Made by a program: the position numbers and the translations under genes
The notes under the pieces: model-generated
What the model was told of the DNA's origin: nothing
Database searches by the model: none
Seen by the model: only the letters and a program-made list of their open reading frames with translations
Assembly (NCBI GenBank): GCA_001657315.1
Contig: LYSV01000023.1
Coordinates: 1 to 64,000 of the forward strand
DNA from: Flammeovirgaceae bacterium BBD 1991-12
GTDB lineage: Bacteria > Bacteroidota > Bacteroidia > Cytophagales > Cyclobacteriaceae
Direction: 5' to 3'
DNA: 64,000 nt
In this document: piece after piece, positions 15,906 to 25,357 of the stretch
How the letters are laid out: the number at the start of each line of letters is the position of its first letter
Position numbering within the stretch: the stretch's first letter is position 1

Positions 15906-16543
15906 GTACCATTGGTGTTTTTGTGGTGGACGATCATCAGATCATTCTGGAAGGCATGGCATCGCTCATTGATAGTATAGATGGCCTACGGTTGGTAGGA
16001 AAGGCCAGTACCGGCATGGAATGTATCAAACAGGTAGCTGCTATGTCCGAAAAACCCGACGTTTGCCTGGTTGATATAGACATGCCGGAAATGAACGGGG
16101 TAGAAGTGGTAAAACAGCTCAAAAAACAGTTTCCACAGATGAAGTTGATGGCTCTTACCATGCATGATGAGCGTTATTTTATCAACAGAATGATCGTAGC
16201 AGGGGCAGATGGCTATTTGATTAAAAATGTGGACAGATCCACCTTTGAAAATACTGTAAAAAGGGTGGTGTCAGGGATAGAACAGGAATCCTTTATTGTG
16301 GAAGGAGAACATAAGAATGATGCTCAAGATTCAAATCAGTATATCCCAACGAAACCACTTACAAAGCGTGAAATTCAGGTATTAAAACTAATAGCAAAAG
16401 GATACTCAAGTACTGAGATCGCCGGTGAACTTTTTATTAGCTACAGAACCGTAGATACCCACAGAACAAATCTTAAACAAAAGCTGCAGGCATCTACCAT
16501 AGCCGCCCTTGTACAGTACGCCTATGAGAACGGGTATCTTTGA
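15902..16543 (+). CDS. NarL/FixJ family response regulator
   Basis: This 213-residue regulator has a receiver domain with acidic pocket DD at 10-11, phosphoacceptor Asp58 (LVDIDMPE) and Lys at about 107 (YLIKN). A LuxR-type helix-turn-helix follows at about 150-205 (LTKREIQVLKLIAKGYSS, then RTVDTHRTNLKQKL). It is translationally coupled to the TPR kinase. Targets are not known. The cluster of minus-strand lipoprotein genes downstream, two with a shared upstream element, is a plausible but unproven regulon. Confidence 0.93.
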   Translation: MSTIGVFVVDDHQIILEGMASLIDSIDGLRLVGKASTGMECIKQVAAMSEKPDVCLVDIDMPEMNGVEVVKQLKKQFPQMKLMALTMHDERYFINRMIVAGADGYLIKNVDRSTFENTVKRVVSGIEQESFIVEGEHKNDAQDSNQYIPTKPLTKREIQVLKLIAKGYSSTEIAGELFISYRTVDTHRTNLKQKLQASTIAALVQYAYENGYL

Positions 16544-16658
16544 CCTGAGTTAATCATTTCTGGCTTTGGGGATATCCTGGATGGTTTTATGTATCACACT
16601 TAGTGAACTTTTGTGTATTTGTGGCTAAGCTTTCTAGGCTACTAAAGCTCAAACCGAC

Positions 16659-16850
16659 CTGCCAGCCAGCCATAGCCGTCAACTTAAAAAATGATCCTTT
16701 TCCTCTCCCTTATTTTCAAATCCCGAAGGGGTGAAATAATGCCGCCCCTTCGGGGTTCGTAGGATTGGTAATTGCTATTTTTCTACAATAATTTCATCCC
16801 TTTGGGATTTTAACAGTCCGGTTAAACTGACGGCTATGGTCGGTAGGCAG
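16659..16850. repeat. Nested inverted-repeat intergenic element
   Basis: The outer arms 16659-16687 and 16822-16850 are complementary at about 23 of 29 positions (both contain CATAGCCGTCA on one strand or the other). Inside, AAATCCCGAAGGGGTGAAAT near 16712 pairs with ATTTCATCCCTTTGGGATTT near 16788. A CCCGAAGGGG/CCCCTTCGGGG pair adds a strong hairpin. The inner motif with GGGATGAAAT is a familiar intergenic repeat in Bacteroidota genomes. The element occupies most of the gap between the response regulator and the next gene. Confidence 0.55.
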
Positions 16851-16855
16851 TCCAC

Positions 16856-16920
16856 CGGACTCCCCACGGGGTCCAGTGGATCCGCAGGATTCCTCGCAGA
16901 GTCCGGTGGACCCACAGGAT
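16856..16920. repeat. GC-rich imperfect tandem repeat
   Basis: GGGTCCAGTGGATCCGCAGG and AGAGTCCGGTGGACCCACAGG follow one another about 33 bp apart, each ending CAGGATTC. The run of GGA/TCC words is strikingly GC-rich for this region. It is not in a supportable gene. Confidence 0.4.
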
Positions 16921-17053
16921 TCAGCGAATGTGAATGTGAGGGCATCACAAAGATGTTTTCCTTCCTGCTTGATCCTGGCATATTTTAGATTGAACTCACG
17001 TTTTAAAGAAGGGACCGGAATGTGATATTTCCGATCCCTGATCTTGATTAGGA

Positions 17054-18571
17054 CTATTGGAAATGTCGTTTTACCAATCGTTCTCTCATGCCCCTCTCCA
17101 AAGAAGGTCGGACAACTCTTCCGGATGTGCCGGCTGATGGCTGCCATTTGTAAAACAGGTAAATATCATCCGTACAGCCCTCCAGTGTAAGAACGATCAT
17201 GCTGTCGACACTCTCCTCCGGTCCGCAATTTCTCAATTCCCCATCATCAAAAATGTTTCCCTGCCGCCCACAAAAAGAATCGCCCGGTCCTCCTTTGGGG
17301 AAGCATTCTTCGAAGACTATATCACAAAATGTGCCGTCATCCTCCGAGAATGAAGCCCGGTCCAGATAACCATAGCTTAATCGCCTGCTGTTTAAGTCGA
17401 GCTCAGCATGTAGTAAATAGGGGTCCTTGTTTATTCTTACACTCACGCCGGTTTCGGGCTCTTTCAGAATGATCCAATGATCCCAATCCAGATCGCTGTC
17501 AAAATAGGGGCCGTTGTAGTTGAATTCCCGATTATGTTCGAGGCTGATGGAGGAAGTACTGGTGATCAGTGTTGTGGTCATTTGCGAATTATTATCGGTA
17601 TGATCAATGACCGTGTTCTCATACACCATTATTTCCTGTCTCCATTCTCCGGGTGTCAGGTCGAACGCCGCCACTCCATAGCCATTTTCAAAGACCATTG
17701 ACTGTTTGAGCAGTACATCAGGTTTTGTCATGATGATGTGGGCAGAATCAATGGTGACCGAATTACCAAAATTTATCCGAACAGTAGTGAGGACAGGGTG
17801 CAAATGGAATGTAAGGTTGGCCGTTTCCCTGAGGGTAGCGGAAGTATAGGTCTTTTCGCTTGTCTTGTAGTCTTCCCGTGTGACGGTAAAACGATAAAGG
17901 TCATAACCACCTTTTACGCTTATTGTAGCAATATCGTTTTTCAGCTGGATTTCCTTCCACCAATCCACCTGGTTTGCCGTCATGGCCTCTATTTTAAGCA
18001 GAGCCCCGGCTATCTCCCAATCATTTTCAGCAGGGATGTATGCGGCAACTCCCATGGTGATAACCTCTGTTTCTTCAAATCCAAAAGTGCTGTATCCAAA
18101 GTCCTGAGGCAAAGAATTGTCTGTTGTCACTATTTCGGGTGCTATGCTGGTTGTGTGATTTGAGCTGATCTGCAGGGGTACTGAAAGTGGATTTTTTATT
18201 AGCTCAGCCAGCGCAGAACCGGACCGGGGGGATGCAAACAGTACTTCTTCATCCCTACCCAGCACAAAGAATTCTACCAGAGTGTAGTTTCCAGCGGGAA
18301 GATAGATAGGATCAGTCTTATAGCCGTCATGGGAAGGGTGAAGGGGTGATCTTTCAAGGGTATATACGTGGTCCCTATCGACAGTTTCAATACTGAAGAG
18401 TACAAAAGAAGCTGTTTGCATTTGCCCTGATCCGTTAAGGAGATCTTCGTTTTTGAGTGAAAATTTAAATCTCCCGGTAGGTAAAGTATCATTTTTATCA
18501 TTATCACATGAGGGTAAAGCCACTGTGATAAAGAATATTACCGTCATCAATAGAATGTCTCTAAAAAACAT
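17054..18571 (-). CDS. Hypothetical lipoprotein, DUF4493-like architecture
   Basis: This 505-residue lipoprotein has lipobox LPSC at about residues 19-22 followed by DNDKND. An N-terminal beta domain (GRFKFSLKNEDLLNG, then AGNYTLVEFFVLG) resembles the tri-strand domains of Bacteroidota DUF4493/DUF4382 surface proteins. A C-terminal cysteine-bearing part (FCDIVFEECFPKGGPG, then LRNCGPEE) could form disulfides. No enzyme motif is seen. A strong AAGGAGG ribosome site, rare in this phylum, lies just before the start. It shares a 21-bp upstream element with the next lipoprotein gene. Confidence 0.6.
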   Translation of the reverse strand: MFFRDILLMTVIFFITVALPSCDNDKNDTLPTGRFKFSLKNEDLLNGSGQMQTASFVLFSIETVDRDHVYTLERSPLHPSHDGYKTDPIYLPAGNYTLVEFFVLGRDEEVLFASPRSGSALAELIKNPLSVPLQISSNHTTSIAPEIVTTDNSLPQDFGYSTFGFEETEVITMGVAAYIPAENDWEIAGALLKIEAMTANQVDWWKEIQLKNDIATISVKGGYDLYRFTVTREDYKTSEKTYTSATLRETANLTFHLHPVLTTVRINFGNSVTIDSAHIIMTKPDVLLKQSMVFENGYGVAAFDLTPGEWRQEIMVYENTVIDHTDNNSQMTTTLITSTSSISLEHNREFNYNGPYFDSDLDWDHWIILKEPETGVSVRINKDPYLLHAELDLNSRRLSYGYLDRASFSEDDGTFCDIVFEECFPKGGPGDSFCGRQGNIFDDGELRNCGPEESVDSMIVLTLEGCTDDIYLFYKWQPSAGTSGRVVRPSLERGMRERLVKRHFQ

Positions 18572-18618
18572 ATAACCTCCTTTTTAATCGCAAAAGAACT
18601 GTCATTCAACGGGCATTG

Positions 18619-18639
18619 CAATCGAGAAAAGTGCGTATT
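18619..18639 (-). promoter_or_regulatory. Shared 21-bp upstream element, copy 1
   Basis: A 21-bp sequence beginning CAATCGAGAAAAG on the plus strand is identical at 19133-19153. On the coding (minus) strand it lies about 48 bp before the start of the 505-residue lipoprotein gene. The near-identical distance at both genes points to a promoter or regulator site rather than a chance repeat. Confidence 0.6.
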
Positions 18640-18717
18640 GCTAAGTCGATCTTCCTTCTGGTATAGCATATATGTCCCGCCAGGGCATGTCGACGCTGCA
18701 TTTTGATCCGGTACGAA

Positions 18718-19089
18718 TCAATAGTTGTCTATTGTACTGACTTTCGATGTTACTGATATTCTGCTTACATTAATTTCCATAGAAGCTGATTGCGTTCGGC
18801 TACCCGACCCCAAACCGTACCCAGATGTTATCAGCAATTCTTCATTTTTTCTCAATGAAAAGAACTCTGCCAAAGGGTCATTTCCGGTGGAAAAACGGAT
18901 CAGAGCACTGGCAGGATCATCTTTGATATAATGTAAGGCGGGGTTTTTCATGGCACTTAAATATTCCTCACTGGCCTTATGGGACGCTACCGGTTCTTGC
19001 CCTAACCTCTTATCAGGACCGTTACATGACGATAGTGTCATTGTTACAGAAATAATAATTGGGGTCAACTGTAAGTTTTTAAAAAGCAT
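18718..19089 (-). CDS. Small hypothetical lipoprotein
   Basis: This 123-residue lipoprotein has the lipobox LSSC at about residues 20-23. A short segment, PASALIRFSTGNDPLAEFF, then LRKNEELLITSGYGLGSGSRT, resembles the paired-strand region near the N-terminus of the neighbouring 505-residue lipoprotein (VEFFVLGRDEEVLFASPRSGS). It may thus be a truncated paralog. Both genes carry the same 21-bp element about 44-48 bp upstream. The function is unknown. Confidence 0.6.
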   Translation of the reverse strand: MLFKNLQLTPIIISVTMTLSSCNGPDKRLGQEPVASHKASEEYLSAMKNPALHYIKDDPASALIRFSTGNDPLAEFFSLRKNEELLITSGYGLGSGSRTQSASMEINVSRISVTSKVSTIDNY

Positions 19090-19132
19090 TTTCTCTTTTT
19101 ACAGACAAAGGACCCGTTATTCATCATCTGCT

Positions 19133-19153
19133 ACAATCGAGAAAAGTGCGTAT
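19133..19153 (-). promoter_or_regulatory. Shared 21-bp upstream element, copy 2
   Basis: Identical over 21 bp to 18619-18639. It lies 44 bp before the small lipoprotein gene start on the minus strand. The flanks differ, which limits the conserved block to about two helical turns. Confidence 0.6.
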
Positions 19154-19342
19154 TACCGGCTCAATTCCTTTCACGATGTTCAGGATCTGGCCTTTTTTGT
19201 TTCGTCCCGCAAGCCTACGGGATGAAAAAACTGAAAAAACAGGAGTAACAAAATCAATTTTCAAGGACTTCCTGAACAAACAGATCGTTAAACAAAAAGG
19301 CTGCTTCTCATTGTTGTGGTGGCTTTCTTCTCATCCCAGGGT

Positions 19343-19867
19343 TTAGAACCTGCTTTGTCCAATGAAATCCTTCCATTCCATCTGAGACCTGTATTGGTAT
19401 TCCCTCCAGCGTCTGATCTTACCACCTGAAATTTGCAGGATGACGATGCCATGTGTTAATCTCCCTTTATAGGCAAAGGTATATTCCCCTGTGCCGATCT
19501 GGGAAGCCTCATCAAATATTACGTAATGCCAGGTCATATTCATGGGACTTGTTCGCCCTTCTTCTCCACCAAAGAACTCAAAGAGTTCGTTTTTACCCCG
19601 ATACAGTTGCTGATCCGGTGGCTCTATATAAATCGCGTCTTCCGTAAAACACTCCGCTGCCATCCTGGCATCATTGTTATTCCAACCCTTAGAAACTGTG
19701 TTAAGCAGTTGAATGAATTCATGTTGCGTAATTTTTGTGCCAGCTTCGCTTGGATTCTGTTTGTTTCTGTCATTTGTGCTGGTACAGTTGGTCATTGCCA
19801 GTAAAGAAAGTAGCAGACCAAAAACCGGTGTCATTGTCACTTGTTTAGGTATTTTGAATTTCTTCAT
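19343..19867 (-). CDS. SnoaL/NTF2-fold lipoprotein (DUF4440-like)
   Basis: This 174-residue lipoprotein (lipobox AMTNC at about 25-29) carries an NTF2-like domain: FIQLLNTVSKGWNNNDARM is the first helix, AAECFTEDAIYIEPPDQQ the typical strand, then LYRGKNELFEFFGG and a C-terminal GGKIRRWREYQY strand. Proteins of this fold include SnoaL-type cyclases, ketosteroid isomerase relatives and many of unknown role. No catalytic dyad can be assigned. It is third in a row of minus-strand lipoprotein genes. It lacks the 21-bp element of the other two. Confidence 0.75.
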   Translation of the reverse strand: MKKFKIPKQVTMTPVFGLLLSLLAMTNCTSTNDRNKQNPSEAGTKITQHEFIQLLNTVSKGWNNNDARMAAECFTEDAIYIEPPDQQLYRGKNELFEFFGGEEGRTSPMNMTWHYVIFDEASQIGTGEYTFAYKGRLTHGIVILQISGGKIRRWREYQYRSQMEWKDFIGQSRF

Positions 19868-20167
19868 ACTATTCGATGTTAGCTGGTGCCTGATGTATCG
19901 ATGGTTCCAGGAACAGAATTGTAGGCCCTAACAAAGATAATATATGGTTCATTATGAAACAGTGCGGTGTCAATTTGATAAAGATTTCGGATTACACTCA
20001 GGACTACTCTTCTATTTGTTTGAAGATTATTTCATTACTGTTTCAAGGGATGAATGTACATTTTCGCTCAACTCTTTTTACATTCCAGGTATACAGACTA
20101 TGTTACTTATGGCTATCCGATTAAAGCTCTCCAACAAAAATATTCATCTTTGAGAAGAGTTTTGAAT

Positions 20168-20254
20168 CAAAAAGTCATTTGCAAAAATGTAATTTTTATC
20201 AAAAAGTCATTTGTAAAAATGTTTTTTTCACTATAAAGTCATTTGAAAAAGTGT
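20168..20254 (+). promoter_or_regulatory. Three iterons in exact 32-bp register upstream of the DUF4143 ATPase gene
   Basis: The core AAAGTCATTTG starts at 20171, 20203 and 20235, exactly 32 bp apart, and each copy continues with AAAAATGT or AAAAGTGT. Each core contains the dyad CATTTnnnnAAATG or a close variant. The last copy abuts TATATTTA (20254-20261), a good match to the Bacteroidota -7 box, just before the GTG start at 20283. The arrangement, on one face of the helix, suggests cooperative repressor binding. The stretch 19868-20167 holds nothing else that can be supported. Confidence 0.65.
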
Positions 20255-20282
20255 ATATTTAGATGTTGAAATAACTTATGTT

Positions 20283-21578
20283 GTGAATCGAAACGCACTA
20301 CAGTGGCTCAGTTCGTGGAAAAGCAAACCGGAAAGAAAACCATTAATCATTAGTGGTGCACGTCAGGTAGGAAAGACCTGGGTCATGCGGGAATTTGGTG
20401 CAAAGGCATTTGCCCAGCTGGCTTATATCAACTTTGAAAGCTCAAAACAGCTTCAAAACCTTTTTATTGAGGACTTCGATATTTCGAGAATTCTCGCTGC
20501 ACTACAGATTGAGACAGGAGTAAAGATCAGCCAGGATACCTTGATTGTTTTTGATGAAATACAGGAGGCGAGGGGAGGGATCACTTCCCTCAAGTATTTT
20601 TATGAAAATGCTCAGGAATACCACATCATTGCAGCTGGATCCCTGTTGGGGGTAGCGCTGCATCAGAACGTTTCTTTTCCAGTGGGAAAAGTTGATTTTA
20701 TGGATCTGTATCCGCTGGACTTTTACGAGTTCCTCGAAGCCCTGGGCGATGTTGAACTTGTCACATTACTGAGGGATAAGGACTGGCCTTTGATCAAGAC
20801 CTTCAAAGACCGTTATATTCGGCGTCTTCGGGAATACTATTATGTTGGAGGCATGCCAGAAGCTGTTAAAGTGTTTACCCGGTCACGGGACCTGGGGGAG
20901 GTGAGACAGATTCAAAAGAACATTCTATCTGCCTATGAGCTTGATTTTTCAAAGCATGCGCCCTCTGAAATTGTTCTAGGAGTTAGAATGCTATGGAATT
21001 CTTTACCTGCTCAGTTGGCCAAAGAGAACAAGAAGTTTGTTTACGGGCTTATCAAAAAGGGAGCCCGTGCTAAGGATTATGAGCTTGCTCTCTCGTGGCT
21101 TGTGGACTGTGGTCTGGTGCACAAGGTATCGAGAGTGTCAAAACCCGGTCTTCCCTTAAAGGCTTATGAAGACAGAGGCGCATTCAAATTATTTCTGGTC
21201 GATGTAGGCTTACTTGGAGCCATGGGTGATCTTGATGGCAGGATCATTCTGGACGGAAATGCTATTTTTCAGGAATTCAAAGGTGCCATGGCAGAACAGT
21301 TTGTGCTACAGCAGCTCAAGTCAAAACTGAACACGCCTCTTAATTACTGGTCAGCGGAAAGAGCTGTCGCAGAACTCGATTTTCTGATCCAGGTTAAAAA
21401 CAATGTAATCCCTGTAGAAGTTAAAGCGGAGGAAAACCTTCAGGCCAAAAGCTTGAAGTCATACGTGACCAAATATAGTCCTTACCAGGCCATAAGAGCA
21501 TCCATGTCTGATTATCGCGAAGAAGAATGGTTGACCAATTTACCGCTGTATGGTATTTTGGAGGTTGATGAGATTTGA
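20283..21578 (+). CDS. AAA ATPase with C-terminal DUF4143 (PD-(D/E)xK-like) domain
   Basis: This 431-residue protein has an AAA_14 domain with Walker A GARQVGKTW at about residues 25-33 and Walker B LIVFDEIQ at about 92-99. A sensor-like ASL follows (HIIAAGSLLGVALH). DUF4143 covers about residues 200-400. It ends with ELDFLIQVKNNVIPVEVKAE, the D...E-x-K pattern of a restriction-nuclease fold. The start is GTG. This family is very common in Bacteroidota and archaea, usually as a lone gene, and no member has a settled function. The 32-bp-spaced dyads over its promoter indicate tight control. Confidence 0.88.
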   Translation: MNRNALQWLSSWKSKPERKPLIISGARQVGKTWVMREFGAKAFAQLAYINFESSKQLQNLFIEDFDISRILAALQIETGVKISQDTLIVFDEIQEARGGITSLKYFYENAQEYHIIAAGSLLGVALHQNVSFPVGKVDFMDLYPLDFYEFLEALGDVELVTLLRDKDWPLIKTFKDRYIRRLREYYYVGGMPEAVKVFTRSRDLGEVRQIQKNILSAYELDFSKHAPSEIVLGVRMLWNSLPAQLAKENKKFVYGLIKKGARAKDYELALSWLVDCGLVHKVSRVSKPGLPLKAYEDRGAFKLFLVDVGLLGAMGDLDGRIILDGNAIFQEFKGAMAEQFVLQQLKSKLNTPLNYWSAERAVAELDFLIQVKNNVIPVEVKAEENLQAKSLKSYVTKYSPYQAIRASMSDYREEEWLTNLPLYGILEVDEI

Positions 21579-21640
21579 GAGAGTATATTATGTACTATAT
21601 CCAAATTGTGGGTGTGATTGGTTTTTGAAACTTTGTTGTA

Positions 21641-22078
21641 CTATGATCTGCCTTTATCAAAGAGTTGATCAATGTTCTTAAAGGCCTTGAATTCTAAAGC
21701 ATTACCCTCGGGATCGAGAAAGAACATTGTAGCCTGTTCTGCTGCCGTTCCTTTAAAGCGAATATAAGGTTCAATTACAAATTGAATATTCCTTGTTTTT
21801 AGTTTCTGAGCTAAAACAGTCCATTCATCCCAGTTTAGAACAACTCCAAAATGAGGGACTGGTACATCATGTCCGTCTACAGGATTGGAAGTTTGCTTAT
21901 CTGAAAAATGGGTATTTGACGTTTGGTGGATAACAAGTTGATGCCCAAACAAGTTGAAGTCTACCCATTTTTCGTCATTTCTTCCTTCAGGACAGTTTAG
22001 TATCTCTCCATAGAATTTTCGACATTTATCCAGATCCGTCACTGGAATTGCCAGGTGAAATGGATGAAGTTTAGTCAT
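21641..22078 (-). CDS. VOC family (glyoxalase-like) protein
   Basis: This 145-residue protein has the vicinal-oxygen-chelate fold, with two beta-alpha-beta-beta-beta modules. [20 protein letters not shown] is the N-terminal module with a metal-ligand-type His. The second module has [18 protein letters not shown], then [14 protein letters not shown], with a Glu in the ligand position. Related proteins include dioxygenases and antibiotic-binding proteins. The substrate cannot be told. It is divergent from an Lrp-type regulator with a 126-bp shared upstream region, which suggests the regulator may control it. Confidence 0.85.
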   Translation of the reverse strand: MTKLHPFHLAIPVTDLDKCRKFYGEILNCPEGRNDEKWVDFNLFGHQLVIHQTSNTHFSDKQTSNPVDGHDVPVPHFGVVLNWDEWTVLAQKLKTRNIQFVIEPYIRFKGTAAEQATMFFLDPEGNALEFKAFKNIDQLFDKGRS

Positions 22079-22204
22079 AATGTTCTTACATTTTATACAT
22101 TACAAATGTATTTGGTAATTCCTCATATACAAAGTTGATTCCACTGCCTAAATAGATATTCTTATATTTATTTGTTGATTATTATTTACAAAACGATTGA
22201 TTCA

Positions 22205-22642
22205 ATGCCTGACGATCTGGACATTAAAATACTGGAGGTTTTACAAAAAAATTCGAGGTTATCTTTTGCAGAAGTTGGACGAATAATTGGCCTTTCTCCC
22301 TCCGCCGTGAGAGAAAGAGTTCAAAAGTTGGAAGAAACGGACATAATTACAGGTTATAACCTGGAAGTTAACCATGGATTGCTCGGATACGATATCGAAG
22401 CATTTATTTCTGTAAAGACGTTTCACGGCAAGCTAAACCCTTTTCTCGATGTAATAAGCACTTATCCGGAAGTGAGAAAAGCATATCGAATCACTGGAGG
22501 GCAAAATGTACATTTAAAGATCATTGTCAGAGACAGGCTTCAGTTGCAAAAGCTTATCGACCAGATAATGCAATATGGAGACACCTTAACCCACTTAATA
22601 CTTTCTGAAGTAAAATTATGTAATGAAAAGCTGCCAGATTAG
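22205..22642 (+). CDS. Lrp/AsnC family transcriptional regulator
   Basis: This 145-residue regulator has an N-terminal winged helix (LDIKILEVLQKNSRLSFAEV, then LSPSAVRERVQKLEE) and a C-terminal RAM/AsnC ligand-binding domain (VKTFHGKLNPFLDVISTYP, then AYRITGGQNVHLKI). The ATG at 22205 matches the usual family start (MPDDLDIKIL); a longer TTG-started form is less likely. Members respond to amino acids or small effectors. It is divergent from the VOC gene. Confidence 0.9.
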   Translation: MPDDLDIKILEVLQKNSRLSFAEVGRIIGLSPSAVRERVQKLEETDIITGYNLEVNHGLLGYDIEAFISVKTFHGKLNPFLDVISTYPEVRKAYRITGGQNVHLKIIVRDRLQLQKLIDQIMQYGDTLTHLILSEVKLCNEKLPD

Positions 22643-22806
22643 GTGCAAACGTAAAGCTGTTATGTCGTTAATTGATATGCAGGTGATTGGAATATCCAAG
22701 GGTGAAAAGTTCAAATCACTTTTGCCTAAATGAATCCTTCTGCGCTGTTGAGGTTTTGTACATAACTGATATTAATACCGAGGGTTTTATTGTCAGCAAT
22801 TCAGGC

Positions 22807-25332
22807 TCAATCATCCATCACATGTTTTTTACGGATACCATGTTTTTTAAGCCTTGACTCCAGTGTGTTGGAATTAATGCCCAGCATCTCGGCGGCGCCT
22901 CCCGGACCGGATACCTTCCCCCTGCAGAGCTTAAGGGTGTTCATGATCAACTCGATCTCTGCCTCCTGAAGTGTTTTTGGAACAAACCGGTCTGCCGGAA
23001 TTTTATCTGGCCGTGGAGCTTCACGGGCATTTTCAAGACCGAACCTGAAATCGAGGATATTTCCTTTGCCCAGAATTACCGCGCGTTCTATCACATGTTC
23101 CAGTTCCCGTATATTTCCTGGCCAGTCATAGGTGATCAATTCATTCATCAGGGCATCCGACAATGCTTTTATGTTTTTGCCGATGTTCCTGTTCTTTTGT
23201 TTCAGGAAATGACCGGCAAGCAAAGGAATGTCTTCTTTTCGTTCGCGGAGTGGAGGCAAATGGATCGGGAATATCTTCAACCGGTAGTAAAGATCGGAAC
23301 GAAAACTCCCCTTTTGCACCTCCTTCTCCAGCAAGCGGTTTGTGGCGGCGAGTATCCTTACATCTACTTTTTGCACACGATCACTGCCAATGGGCTCTAT
23401 TTCACGCTCCTGAAGTACCCTTAAAAGCTTTGCCTGAATTTCCAGAGGCAGTTCACCCACTTCGTCCAAAAATATAGTGCCCTTATGGGCCAGCCCGAAT
23501 TTGCCCACACGATCCCTTAGCGCTCCGGTGAAAGCCCCCTTTACGTGACCAAACAACTCAGATTCAATGATCTCTTTTGGCAATGCAGCACAGTTTAGTC
23601 TGACAAATGTCTGATCTCTTCTTGGAGAGTTTTGGTGAATGGCCCTGGCTATTAGCTCCTTGCCTGTACCTGTTTCACCTGTGATGAGCACGGTCGTATT
23701 CGTGGAAGCTACACGCTGCACCTTGTTGTACACTTCTTTTATGGCCGGGCCGGCACCTACAATTTCCCCAAAGTTATATCGGATCTCCACCTCCTCCTCC
23801 AGATACTCTTTCTCCTGCTGTAGCTGATGGTTGAGTTTTTGTACCTCATCATACACCAGCAGGTTTTCCATGGCCGTGACGATCTGCGACGCCAGTCGCC
23901 TGATCACATTGAAATCATTTTGATCAAATGCGTATGCCAGACGACTCCCCAGGATCAATACTGCAGGTTTGCCATTGGGCAGGGAAATAGGGATGAACAT
24001 ACATGAGTTGAGCCCGTAAAAGTCTCTGGCCTGTCTGGAAATGGTATTTTGCTGACAGAAACGATCGTATTTTTCACCTGTGTAATAGTCAGGGGTTTGA
24101 TAGATCCTGCCAAAACGTTCCATGGATTCCTTAAGCTCTTTTTCGCCCATATTCATACCTTTCAGGAAATCGGGTTTTTCCATATGTTGTGTAAATTCCC
24201 CTGCAGCATTCTTTTGGCAATTAAAGCTTTTCTGGTCCCTGGGAAAAAGCAGGTTGAGGAAGTCTATAGGAACAAAGGTGTTGATCTCTCTGGCCACTCC
24301 CCTGAAAATGGTGTGCCAGTCTTCACCCGATTTGAATACATTGGTTACAGCGATCTGCAAGGTCTTTTCCTGTTCTCTTTTTTGTAGTTCTTCATTGGCC
24401 AGAATATTACTGATCGCTACCGCCAGCTGGTTGGCGATACCCTGGAGCAACTCAAACTGATGAGTAGAAAAATGATTTTCCTGTCGGGCATAGAGATTCA
24501 GCATCCCCATTTTCTTTCCCCTGTATTCAATCCATATGTTGATGCCCTCCCTGACACCCAATTCGTACATGATTTGCAGATAATCGGTATCCGGAAATTC
24601 CTGAAGGCCCTTTTCAATATTCCATATCAGCGGCTCATCATCCGGTAAAACACTCCGTGGGTGACCTTTATCAATGAAATAGAGACTATTGTACACCTTT
24701 TTAGTTCCGGGATGCTGCGTGTGGGCCTCCATTACCTCCTTAAGGTATATCCATGCCCGCTTACCATCATCGCTTATCAGGGAAATGACAGCATCCGAAC
24801 AATTAAATATGGGTTTGATCTTTTCTACAATGACATGCCACAGATCATCCTTACCACGGACTTTGGCTATAGCCGTACTCACATCAAGCAATACTCTTTT
24901 TTCATATTCCTGTTTTGAAATGTTTTCAAGCGCCGCTTTATGCATTGCAATCTCTACGGCTGCATAGATGTCCTTTTCAGTGAAGGGTTTTACCAGATAC
25001 CCTGTGGGATTACTTTTTTTGGCCCTTTCTACGGTTTTTTCATCGGCATAGGAAGTAACAAATACAAAAGGTACTCCCGCTTCTTTTAATTCAAGTGAAA
25101 AGTCCAACCCGTCATTTTCTTTTTCAAGGTGAATATCCAGCAGTACCAGGTCAGGTTTTTTCTGATGGATGAATTCCCGGGCTTCATAAATGTTTTTGGC
25201 AATGCCCATTACCTGATACCCGTTTTTGGTTAAAATGATGCCGAGGTTATCAGCTATGATAAAAGCGTCCTCAACAATGAGTACCTCTGCTTTTTTAATT
25301 AAGGCTTTGCTGGCCGGTGTAAATGTTTCCAT
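22807..25332 (-). CDS. Sigma-54-dependent response regulator with GAF domains
   Basis: This 841-residue protein has a receiver domain (Asp66 in LVLLDIHLE; Lys in YLVKPF) and two GAF-like domains (about 150-320 and 335-495). An AAA+ sigma-54 interaction domain follows with Walker A GETGTGKE, the RNAP-contacting GAFTGA loop, Walker B GTIFLDE and the arginine-finger region. A Fis-type helix-turn-helix closes it ([20 protein letters not shown]). It should activate sigma-54 promoters when phosphorylated by the kinase encoded 25 bp upstream. Two GAF domains between receiver and AAA+ make it longer than NtrC and suggest a second input signal. A candidate target promoter lies at 27746. Confidence 0.92.
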   Translation of the reverse strand: METFTPASKALIKKAEVLIVEDAFIIADNLGIILTKNGYQVMGIAKNIYEAREFIHQKKPDLVLLDIHLEKENDGLDFSLELKEAGVPFVFVTSYADEKTVERAKKSNPTGYLVKPFTEKDIYAAVEIAMHKAALENISKQEYEKRVLLDVSTAIAKVRGKDDLWHVIVEKIKPIFNCSDAVISLISDDGKRAWIYLKEVMEAHTQHPGTKKVYNSLYFIDKGHPRSVLPDDEPLIWNIEKGLQEFPDTDYLQIMYELGVREGINIWIEYRGKKMGMLNLYARQENHFSTHQFELLQGIANQLAVAISNILANEELQKREQEKTLQIAVTNVFKSGEDWHTIFRGVAREINTFVPIDFLNLLFPRDQKSFNCQKNAAGEFTQHMEKPDFLKGMNMGEKELKESMERFGRIYQTPDYYTGEKYDRFCQQNTISRQARDFYGLNSCMFIPISLPNGKPAVLILGSRLAYAFDQNDFNVIRRLASQIVTAMENLLVYDEVQKLNHQLQQEKEYLEEEVEIRYNFGEIVGAGPAIKEVYNKVQRVASTNTTVLITGETGTGKELIARAIHQNSPRRDQTFVRLNCAALPKEIIESELFGHVKGAFTGALRDRVGKFGLAHKGTIFLDEVGELPLEIQAKLLRVLQEREIEPIGSDRVQKVDVRILAATNRLLEKEVQKGSFRSDLYYRLKIFPIHLPPLRERKEDIPLLAGHFLKQKNRNIGKNIKALSDALMNELITYDWPGNIRELEHVIERAVILGKGNILDFRFGLENAREAPRPDKIPADRFVPKTLQEAEIELIMNTLKLCRGKVSGPGGAAEMLGINSNTLESRLKKHGIRKKHVMDD

Positions 25333-25357
25333 GGTGTGACAGGTTTGAGAAGTTTTA

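Noticed and set aside
16775-17147. Frames over the GC-rich repeat near 16860
   Set aside because: The peptides are simple repeats of Ser/Gly/Pro in two frames and overlap the 505-residue lipoprotein gene end.
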